Assembly: GCA_018700215.1 (NCBI GenBank)
Contig: JABIST010000207.1
Span: 1-5,461 of the forward strand
From: Dehalococcoidia bacterium
GTDB taxonomy: Bacteria; Chloroflexota; Dehalococcoidia; UBA2979
Direction: 5' to 3'
Length of the DNA: 5,461 nucleotides
Part shown: positions 1 through 5,461 of the stretch, one piece after another
Position numbering within the stretch: the first letter of the stretch is position 1
How the letters are laid out: every line of letters starts with the position of its first letter
The notes under the pieces: model-generated
The model's input: only the letters and a program-made list of their open reading frames with translations
What the model was told of the DNA's origin: nothing
Database searches by the model: none
Translations under genes and position numbers: made by a program

Positions 1-504
1 GGCGAGGCCTTCGATAAGGTCGCGCGGCTGCTCGGGCTCGCCTACCCCGGTGGTCCGGAGATCGCTCGCCTCGCGGCTACGGCGACTGAACGCAGGTTCC
101 GGCTGCCCCGGGCCTGGCTGCGCGGCAACGACGACTTCTCGTTCTCCGGCCTGAAGACCGCCGTGTTGCACGCCGTCCGATCAGACGCAGCGCCGCCCGC
201 CGAGATCGCCTGGGCGTTCGAGGAGTCGGTCGCTGACGTGCTCTCGAAGAAGGCAGCCCGGGCAGTGGAGCGTGAGGGCGTCGCCTCGCTGCTGGTCGCC
301 GGGGGCGTCGCCGCTAACCGCCGTATTCGCGAACTGGTGACCGCGCGCTCCCCGGTTCCCGTCTTCATCCCGCCGCCGCTGCTCTGCACCGACAATGCCG
401 CGATGATCGCCGCCGCCGCCGAAGTGCACCCGAACGCCAGCATCGCGCCTCAGGCCTCGGTCGATATCGACCCGACACCTTACCGTTCGCGGATCAGGCG
501 CTAG
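1..504 (+). CDS. tsaD: tRNA N6-adenosine threonylcarbamoyltransferase TsaD, C-terminal part (5' end outside window)
   Basis: Frame 1 is open from the first base to a TAG at 502-504, giving 167 residues of a protein usually about 340 long. TsaD transfers the threonylcarbamoyl group from threonylcarbamoyl-AMP to A37 of ANN-decoding tRNAs (t6A), in the cytoplasm together with TsaB and TsaE. Seen here: GEAFDKVARLLGL and YPGGP at the very start, FSFSGLKTAV around residues 47-56, LLVAGGVAANRRI around 97-109, and CTDNAAMIA around 129-137. In the ASKHA/Kae1 family the Asp of CTDN (codon 391-393) is a metal ligand; the two His ligands lie in the missing N-terminal half. The C-terminus is intact. The gene converges on the DUF2851 gene and the two stop codons overlap, so no terminator fits between them. 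The family call is secure; only the start is unknown. Confidence 0.96.
   Translation, partial: GEAFDKVARLLGLAYPGGPEIARLAATATERRFRLPRAWLRGNDDFSFSGLKTAVLHAVRSDAAPPAEIAWAFEESVADVLSKKAARAVEREGVASLLVAGGVAANRRIRELVTARSPVPVFIPPPLLCTDNAAMIAAAAEVHPNASIAPQASVDIDPTPYRSRIRR
501..504. other. Shared CTAG palindrome serving as both convergent stop codons
   Basis: The plus-strand tsaD stop TAG is 502-504 and the minus-strand DUF2851 stop TAG is 503-501. The self-complementary CTAG encodes both, so the two genes meet tail to tail with a four-base overlap and no intergenic DNA. Any transcription termination signal for either gene must lie inside the other. Confidence 0.9.
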
Positions 505-1625
505 CCGGGACGGCCCACGCCAGCCAGGTCCGCCTCCGCGGACAGCGGGCAGACGCCACAACCCCCACGCTCACACCAGAGATCCTGTACATGAAGCAGT
601 CCCTGCGCATACAGCGCGCCCCGCCCCGTACGTGGTTCATCGTCACCCACAATCAGCCGCTGCAGCGCCTCGGTCCGCCCGTACGGTCGCGGCGCCGGCC
701 AGCGGTCGATCAAGATCGCGACCGCCCTCGCCAGCTCCGTGTCTCCGTAGGCTGCTGCACCCGCCGCGAGTAGTGGCAGCGCCGCGTTCCAGCCGATTTC
801 GGTCGCGCGCGCCCGCCCCGGCTGTCCTGATCGCCGTAGCCCGTCGATCAGCACTCCCGGCTGCTGCTCGAGCGCGAGCTGGCGTAGCTCTGTTGCGAGC
901 CGGTCGCCCAGCCCGCCGGTCACCGCGGTCGCCAGCCCGTCCCGCTCCGTCTGCGATTCCGTACGCCGTCCGGCACTGGAGCGCAGGCTCCGAACGAGCA
1001 GCTCGGCCCACGCCCCATCCCAGCCGCGCAACTCCACCAGACGTGCCGCCCGCCACGCCCGCTCCGCGGCCCGCCGCCGCCCCTCGGCACGCACGATCTC
1101 CAGCGTCGTGTCATGGTCGCGTTCCGCGGCACCGGCGCCACACGGCTCCGTTCCGCTGGGCCCACGCCGGACCAGCCGCCGCAGACGGCCCGGATCGCCC
1201 CCCAGCGCTGGTGCCACGGCAACCGTCGGCACCAGCCCACCGCCCGCCAACCTCGTCGGTGTCCCGGCGAGCGTTCCACGGTCGTCCTCCCAGACCAGAT
1301 GCAACACCACTCCGTCGTATGCGGGATCGCTGGCGTGCCCGTGTCGCACGTAATCGGAGGCGCGGAGGTGTACCTCAACATCCCCGGTCAACGGCACCCC
1401 ACTCGGATCTCGGAACACTGCCTCGCGCACGTCTGGCCCTGCCCCACGCCCGGCTCGCCCGGCTCGCAGCAGCGGCCAGGGTGCCACTGACTCTGGCACC
1501 CGCCCCAGCAGCCACAGCGCGACCAACTCCGCCTCGGCGAATGTCGACTGACCCGTGTCGTAGCTCGCCTGATCCTCGCAGAGCCGTCGCCGCGCTGGCG
1601 CGGGGGACGTCCCACCGCTGGTCAC
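501..1625 (-). CDS. DUF2851 family protein of unknown function
   Basis: 374 residues from a GTG start at 1625. The family match rests on GPD (63-65), GDVEVHLRASDY then HGH (81-97), AYDGVVLHLVWEDD (102-115), a central WNAALPLLAAG (279-289), and the C-terminal LYAQGLLHVQDLWC with C351-x4-C356-x2-C359-PL. I recognise these as DUF2851 hallmarks; no function is established to my knowledge. GTG 1625 is chosen because it overlaps the upstream HTH stop as GTGA, has a GAGGGG Shine-Dalgarno site five bases before it, and gives a family-like N-terminus. The frame stays open to 1766, but those extra residues lie inside the HTH gene and look non-coding. A further Cys is at residue 16. Composition is extremely GC-rich (Arg/Ala/Gly-rich), more so than groEL. 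No signal peptide or membrane segment is evident, so it is probably cytoplasmic. Gene call strong, function unknown. Confidence 0.85.
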   Translation of the reverse strand: MTSGGTSPAPARRRLCEDQASYDTGQSTFAEAELVALWLLGRVPESVAPWPLLRAGRAGRGAGPDVREAVFRDPSGVPLTGDVEVHLRASDYVRHGHASDPAYDGVVLHLVWEDDRGTLAGTPTRLAGGGLVPTVAVAPALGGDPGRLRRLVRRGPSGTEPCGAGAAERDHDTTLEIVRAEGRRRAAERAWRAARLVELRGWDGAWAELLVRSLRSSAGRRTESQTERDGLATAVTGGLGDRLATELRQLALEQQPGVLIDGLRRSGQPGRARATEIGWNAALPLLAAGAAAYGDTELARAVAILIDRWPAPRPYGRTEALQRLIVGDDEPRTGRGALYAQGLLHVQDLWCERGGCGVCPLSAEADLAGVGRPG

Positions 1626-1891
1626 GCCTGCCCCTCGGCGCTGCCGGACTGCTCGTCGCCTGTTCGCCCGGCCGAAGACTCCGCCGAGTAGTAGCCGCTC
1701 TCCTCGGCCACCATCCCCAGCAGTCGCTGGGACATTCGCCGCGGTTGGCTCGAACCGGTCTCCCACTCGGAGACGGTCTGCTGGCGTGTTCCGAGCCGCT
1801 CGGCCAGCTCGCTCTGGCTATCCTGCAGCCAGCGCCGCAGCGCCTGCACGCGCTCTCGATCCCATCCACCATCACCGCTTCGCTGCACCAT
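1622..1891 (-). CDS. Small XRE/Cro-type helix-turn-helix transcriptional regulator
   Basis: 89 residues, ATG at 1891 to TGA at 1624-1622. Residues 10-67 form one HTH_XRE-like domain: a first helix around WDRERVQALRRWL, then QSELAERLG (26-34) as helix 2, and the recognition helix TRQQTVSEWETG (35-46), with the usual hydrophobic and Trp positions (TVSEWE). The tail after residue 68 is Ser/Gly/Glu-rich and probably disordered. There is no sensor or dimerisation domain beyond the HTH, as in phage Cro-like or toxin-antitoxin-type regulators. No Shine-Dalgarno sequence precedes the ATG, but a -10-like box ends seven bases upstream, which suggests a leaderless mRNA. Its stop overlaps the DUF2851 start (GTGA), so the two are probably translationally coupled. 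A perfect 18-bp palindrome in its promoter is the obvious candidate operator. Regulator role is solid by fold; target and signal are unknown. Confidence 0.85.
   Translation of the reverse strand: MVQRSGDGGWDRERVQALRRWLQDSQSELAERLGTRQQTVSEWETGSSQPRRMSQRLLGMVAEESGYYSAESSAGRTGDEQSGSAEGQA
1631..1636 (-). promoter_or_regulatory. Ribosome binding site of the DUF2851 gene
   Basis: On the minus strand GAGGGG lies five bases before the GTG at 1625, inside the last codons of the HTH gene. It decides the start against the longer open frame reaching 1766. Confidence 0.65.
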
Positions 1892-1897
1892 GTCGGG

Positions 1898-1927
1898 AGT
1901 CTAGTCGCTTACACGGAACCGTGTAAA
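1898..1927 (-). promoter_or_regulatory. Candidate leaderless promoter of the HTH-DUF2851 operon
   Basis: On the minus strand, TTTACA (1927-1922; 5 of 6 to the -35 consensus) and TAGACT (1903-1898; 4 of 6 to -10, with T, A and final T kept) are 18 bp apart. Six bases then separate the -10 from the ATG at 1891, so the expected transcription start falls on the initiation codon. This matches the absence of a ribosome binding site. It is a consensus reading only. Confidence 0.5.
1909..1926. promoter_or_regulatory. Perfect 18-bp palindrome, probable operator for the HTH regulator
   Basis: TTACACGG-AA-CCGTGTAA on the plus strand is an exact inverted repeat of 8-bp arms around two bases. It overlaps the proposed -35 box and occupies most of the spacer of the HTH gene promoter. 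Size and position suit a dimeric XRE repressor acting on its own gene. A looser half-site, ATACACGA (6 of 8 to the left arm), lies 35 bp away at 1944-1951. Confidence 0.7.
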
Positions 1928-1959
1928 ACCACAGCAAGTCGCCATACACGAGCAGGGGT

Positions 1960-1986
1960 CTAGCAGTCACCCGGGGAGAGTGCTAA
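1960..1986. promoter_or_regulatory. CIRCE element (HrcA operator) upstream of groESL
   Basis: The CIRCE consensus is TTAGCACTC-N9-GAGTGCTAA. Here the right arm GAGTGCTAA (1978-1986) is exact. The left arm CTAGCAGTC (1960-1968) matches 7 of 9, and the gap is exactly nine bases. The right arm overlaps the proposed -10 of the groESL promoter, as expected for a repressor that blocks heat-shock chaperonin transcription until HrcA is inactivated. The hrcA gene itself is not in the window. Confidence 0.85.
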
Positions 1987-1989
1987 TAT
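1981..1989 (+). promoter_or_regulatory. Candidate extended -10 promoter of groESL
   Basis: TGCTAATAT reads as an extended -10 (TGn followed by TAATAT, which keeps T, A and final T). The -35 side is poor: CTAGCA at 1960-1965 matches 3 of 6 at 18-bp spacing and lies in the CIRCE left arm. Transcription would start near 1996, giving a leader of about 90 bases. Confidence 0.5.
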
Positions 1990-1998
1990 CCGCGTCCG

Positions 1999-2015
1999 GC
2001 TCGCGCTCCGCGAGC
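1999..2015 (+). other. Stem-loop at the start of the groESL leader
   Basis: GCTCGCG and CGCGAGC form a perfect 7-bp stem around a CTC loop. If transcription starts near 1996, this hairpin sits at the 5' end of the mRNA, a place where such structures can slow decay. No U-tract follows, so it is not a terminator. Confidence 0.5.
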
Positions 2016-2042
2016 TCATCAAACCACGACTACCAACGGGGA

Positions 2043-2060
2043 TTCACCACTTGAGGTGGA
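2043..2060 (+). other. Second, weaker stem-loop in the groESL leader
   Basis: TTCACC (2043-2048) can pair with GGTGGA (2055-2060), with one G-U pair, around a six-base loop. It lies about 15 bases upstream of the groES Shine-Dalgarno site and does not cover it. It could be chance. Confidence 0.25.
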
Positions 2061-2075
2061 GCCCAATTGAACTCG

Positions 2076-2082
2076 AAGGAGG
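2076..2082 (+). promoter_or_regulatory. Strong Shine-Dalgarno site of groES
   Basis: AAGGAGG is an almost ideal site. It is only three bases from the GTG at 2086 but nine bases from an in-frame TTG at 2092, so it does not cleanly favour the upstream start. Confidence 0.85.
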
Positions 2083-2085
2083 TAC

Positions 2086-2388
2086 GTGACTTTGGCTACG
2101 AAAGTTACGCCGCTCACCGACCACATTGTCTTGAAAGCAGTCGAGCAGGAAGAGATCACAACTTCTGGTCTCGTGATCCCGGACTCGGCCAAGGAAGCCC
2201 CGCAGCACGGCCACGTCGTCGCGGTGGGACCCGGCAAGCTGAGTGACGCCGGAACCAAGATCACGATCGAGCTGAAGAAGGGCGACCGAGTGCTCTATCA
2301 GAAGTACACCGGCCAGGAAGTCACGGTAGACCAGCAGGACTACATCGTGATCCGCTTCCAGGACGTGCTCGCCCAGCTCGAGGACTAA
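2086..2388 (+). CDS. groES: Co-chaperonin GroES (Cpn10)
   Basis: 100 residues from GTG 2086, or 98 from TTG 2092. GroES is the heptameric lid that caps GroEL in the presence of ATP and encloses the folding chamber in the cytosol. Seen here: VTPLTDHIVLKAV at the N-terminus (the usual V.PL.DRIVV region), the mobile loop ITTSGLVIPDSAKEAPQ around residues 24-40 with its GLVIP GroEL-binding segment, HVVAVGPGK (about 43-51), GDRVLYQKYTG, and the C-terminal DYIVIRFQDVLAQLED. Length is normal for bacterial Cpn10. The TTG start would give MATKV, a common GroES beginning. It is the first gene of the groESL operon, behind a CIRCE element, with groEL 39 bases downstream. Identity is certain; the exact start is open by two codons. 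Confidence 0.97.
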   Translation: MTLATKVTPLTDHIVLKAVEQEEITTSGLVIPDSAKEAPQHGHVVAVGPGKLSDAGTKITIELKKGDRVLYQKYTGQEVTVDQQDYIVIRFQDVLAQLED

Positions 2389-2396
2389 CTAAAATC

Positions 2397-2411
2397 GCGC
2401 GCTTCGTGCGC
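2397..2411 (+). other. Small GC-rich hairpin between groES and groEL
   Basis: GCGCGC (2397-2402) pairs with GTGCGC (2406-2411), including one G-U pair, around a TTC loop. No U-run follows, so it should not terminate transcription. It could mark an RNA-processing or stability site between the two cistrons. Confidence 0.4.
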
Positions 2412-2413
2412 TC

Positions 2414-2420
2414 GGGGGGA
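2414..2420 (+). promoter_or_regulatory. Weak ribosome binding site of groEL
   Basis: A GGGGGGA run lies seven bases before the ATG at 2428. It is a poorer Shine-Dalgarno match than that of groES, which is unusual for such a highly expressed protein. Part of the run could pair with the CCCC at 2421-2424. Confidence 0.45.
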
Positions 2421-2427
2421 CCCCAGC

Positions 2428-4101
<1,674 letters not shown>

Positions 4102-4113
4102 TCCTTCCACCCA

Positions 4114-4132
4114 CCCAGTAGTTTCGACTGGG
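4114..4132 (+). other. Short hairpin just after the groEL stop
   Basis: CCCAGT (4114-4119) and ACTGGG (4127-4132) form a 6-bp perfect stem with a seven-base loop, twelve bases after the stop codon and eight bases before the terminator stem. It may protect the mRNA 3' end or assist termination. Confidence 0.4.
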
Positions 4133-4140
4133 AATTTGAG

Positions 4141-4172
4141 AACGGGTCACCTGCGAGGGTGGCCCGTTTTTT
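4141..4172 (+). terminator. Rho-independent terminator of the groESL operon
   Basis: An 11-bp stem (4141-4151 with 4158-4168; one G-U pair, otherwise perfect) surrounds a six-base loop and runs into six T residues at 4167-4172. It lies 40 bases after the groEL stop. The opposite orientation lacks a T-run, so it is not an obvious terminator for the convergent M16 gene. Confidence 0.92.
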
Positions 4173-4289
4173 GTTACTTCTCTTTTCGCTCGTTGATGAT
4201 TGTTCAGGTTTGGATCGGTATGCAGGGCTGATGGAAATTGTGTTAGCTGATGAGTGGATGAGCAGGTTGCCGCCCGATGCGCCGATGGA

Positions 4290-4319
4290 GGGGAGGGGTT
4301 GGGGGGTTAGGCGTTGGGG
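4290..4319 (+). other. Potential G-quadruplex sequence in the convergent spacer
   Basis: Four runs of at least four G lie at 4290-4293, 4295-4298, 4301-4306 and 4316-4319, with loops of one, two and nine bases. The last loop is longer than the usual seven-base search limit. The rest of the 4173-4391 spacer holds no gene that I can support. Confidence 0.45.
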
Positions 4320-4353
4320 CGGCGGTGGACGGGGTGATCAGTGTGGCGGGGTT

Positions 4354-4392
4354 GTTCGGTGGGGCCGTTCGGACGGGTCGTTCGGATGGGGC
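4354..4392. repeat. Three tandem imperfect 13-nt repeats ending at the M16 stop codon
   Basis: Copies start at 4354, 4367 and 4380: GTTCGGTGGGGCC, GTTCGGACGGGTC and GTTCGGATGGGGC. Each starts with GTTCGG, followed by a G-rich half. The preceding 13 bases (4341-4353) match the first copy at about 8 positions and may be a decayed fourth copy. The last base of copy three is the first base of the minus-strand stop triplet (4392-4394), so the array lies immediately 3' of the peptidase gene. Confidence 0.6.
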
Positions 4393-5461
4393 TAGGGGTT
4401 GGTGAAGGCGGCTTCGAAGGGGGCGGTGGATTCGTAGGGGCCGACGATGGCGAGGTGGGCGAGGTCTGGTTGGATGATGCGTTCGGCGACGGCCTGGAGG
4501 TCTTCGAGCGTGACGGATTGGTAGCGGGCGAGGGTGTCTTCGGGGCTGCGGAGCGGGCGGTGGAGGGTGGCCTGGGCGCCGTACCAGCCGGAGACGGCAC
4601 GGGTGTCTTCCATGCTGAGCTGGATGCGGGAACGGATGACGGCCTGGGCACGCTCGAGTTCGGCGGCGGTGATGGGTTCGGCGAGTCGGTCTAGTTCTTT
4701 GCGGATTTCGCAGAGGGCTTCTTCGGCGTGTTCGGGGTCGACGCCGGCGTAGATGCCGAACATGCCGGTGTCGAGCAGTTCGGCGGCGTAGGAGTGGATG
4801 TCGTAGCAGAGGCCGAGGTCTTCGCGGAGGCGGAGGAAGAGGCGTGAGGACATGCCTTCGCCGAGGCAGTTGGAGAGGAGTGTGAGGGCGTAGCGGTCTT
4901 CGTCGCGGGAGCCGAGGCCGGGCATGCCGATGGAGAGGTGGGTTTGGCCGGTGTCTTTGGTGATGAGGGTGCTGCGGGCGCCGTGTTCTGGCTGGTTGGG
5001 GAGCCAGGGGTCCGGGGTGCCGCGTTCCCAGCCTTCGATGCGCTGGCTGACGATTTCGGTGATTTCGTCGACGTCTACGGCGCCGGCGATGGAGATGACG
5101 GCGGCGCTGCCGACGTACTGGGTGCGGTATGCGGTGTGGACCTGGTCACGGGTGATGTTGGTGACGGTTTCTTCGGTGCCGGCGATGTCTCGGCCGTGGG
5201 GTTGGCCGGGCCAGATGAGCGAGTCGAGGAGGAGGGTGGCTTGTTCGCCGGGGTTGTCCTGGACGGCGGCGAGTTCTTCGAGGATGACGCCGCGTTCGCG
5301 TTCGACTTCTTCTTCGATGCAGGTGGAGTTGCGGACCATGTCGAGGAGGAGGTCGATGCTGCGTTCGGCGAATTCGGCGGCGACTTTGGCGTAGTAGACG
5401 GTCATTTCGCGGTGGGTGGAGGCGTTGATGCTGCCGCCGAGGGCGTCGATTTCGACGGAGA
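4392..5461 (-). CDS. M16 family zinc metallopeptidase, C-terminal part (5' end outside window)
   Basis: The minus-strand frame is open from the right edge to a TAG at 4394-4392, leaving 355 residues. M16 enzymes (pitrilysin, mitochondrial processing peptidase beta, Bacillus YmxG-like) are two-domain clam-shell peptidases of about 420 residues in bacteria. The first residues, ALGGSINASTHREMTVYYAKV, match the strand after the HxxEH zinc site, which itself lies outside the window. ERERGVILEEL (around 54-63) should hold the third zinc ligand, a Glu. The second domain shows GEGMSSRLFLRLREDLGLCYDIHSY (around 200-224), with the Arg and Tyr typical of the family. The ATG at 5405 is internal, because conserved sequence continues upstream of it. 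Nearly all codons end in C, so the coding strand is C-rich. No N-terminus is available to judge secretion. It converges on groESL. Whether it is catalytic cannot be seen here. Confidence 0.93.
   Translation of the reverse strand, partial: SVEIDALGGSINASTHREMTVYYAKVAAEFAERSIDLLLDMVRNSTCIEEEVERERGVILEELAAVQDNPGEQATLLLDSLIWPGQPHGRDIAGTEETVTNITRDQVHTAYRTQYVGSAAVISIAGAVDVDEITEIVSQRIEGWERGTPDPWLPNQPEHGARSTLITKDTGQTHLSIGMPGLGSRDEDRYALTLLSNCLGEGMSSRLFLRLREDLGLCYDIHSYAAELLDTGMFGIYAGVDPEHAEEALCEIRKELDRLAEPITAAELERAQAVIRSRIQLSMEDTRAVSGWYGAQATLHRPLRSPEDTLARYQSVTLEDLQAVAERIIQPDLAHLAIVGPYESTAPFEAAFTNP

Noticed and set aside
1626..1766. N-terminal extension of the DUF2851 gene to 1766
   Set aside because: It would overlap most of the HTH gene, its residues look like an off-frame translation, and the GTG at 1625 has a good ribosome site and a GTGA overlap.
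632..1963. Long plus-strand open frame opposite the DUF2851 and HTH genes
   Set aside because: Its Arg/Pro/Ala-rich translation has no recognisable family and is what a very GC-rich antisense frame gives. Both minus-strand genes have clear homology motifs, and the frame also runs through the promoter region.
2043..2085. RNA thermometer in the groES leader
   Set aside because: No leader segment was found that pairs with the AAGGAGG site. The nearby hairpins leave it exposed, and the CIRCE element already explains heat control.
1892..2085. Replication origin at the skew change
   Set aside because: No dnaA, dnaN or other origin genes and no cluster of DnaA boxes were seen. The skew change could be codon bias.
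4141..4172. Bidirectional terminator also serving the M16 gene
   Set aside because: On the minus strand the stem is followed by CTCAAATT, not a T-run, so only the groESL direction is supported.
4354..4392. CRISPR array
   Set aside because: The 13-base units are contiguous with no spacers and far too short for CRISPR repeats.
4159..4395. Small plus-strand open frame after the groEL terminator
   Set aside because: It begins inside the terminator stem, has no ribosome site, and its later part is just the G-rich spacer and 13-nt repeats translated.

Overview
This is a high-GC bacterial chromosomal window with five protein-coding regions, two of them cut by the window edges. The GroES/GroEL pair under a CIRCE-type element, the DUF2851 protein and the strong SD sites mixed with weak or absent ones fit a high-GC bacterium. 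From memory of where DUF2851 occurs, I lean towards Chloroflexota (Thermomicrobia-like or uncultured relatives). This is an inference, and the window holds no rRNA or other marker to settle it.

Layout, left to right. (1) 1-504, plus: the C-terminal half of tsaD, the tRNA t6A-modification enzyme. (2) 501-1891, minus: a two-gene operon. A small XRE/Cro-type HTH regulator comes first, followed by a DUF2851 protein. The genes are joined by a GTGA start/stop overlap, and the DUF2851 stop shares a CTAG palindrome with the tsaD stop. (3) 1892-2085: a divergent control region. It holds a perfect 18-bp palindrome inside a candidate leaderless promoter for the HTH gene. It also holds a CIRCE-like HrcA operator over an extended -10 for groESL, and a hairpin-bearing leader. 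(4) 2086-4101, plus: groES then groEL, followed by a small hairpin and a strong intrinsic terminator. (5) 4173-4391: a G-rich convergent spacer with a potential G-quadruplex and three tandem 13-nt repeats that run into the next gene's stop codon. (6) 4392-5461, minus: the C-terminal ~355 residues of an M16 (pitrilysin/MPP-like) zinc peptidase, cut by the right edge.

How the parts relate: tsaD, groESL and the M16 peptidase are housekeeping genes (tRNA modification, protein folding, proteolysis). The least understood part is the HTH-DUF2851 operon. Its architecture suggests an autoregulated unit: one palindromic operator, a leaderless first gene and a translationally coupled second gene. Its product is of unknown function. 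It shows a GPD...GDVEVH arrangement and a C-terminal three-cysteine motif that loosely recall PD-(D/E)XK nucleases with Fe-S clusters. That comparison is a hypothesis from motif reading only. No mobile element, CRISPR array, tRNA or rRNA was seen.
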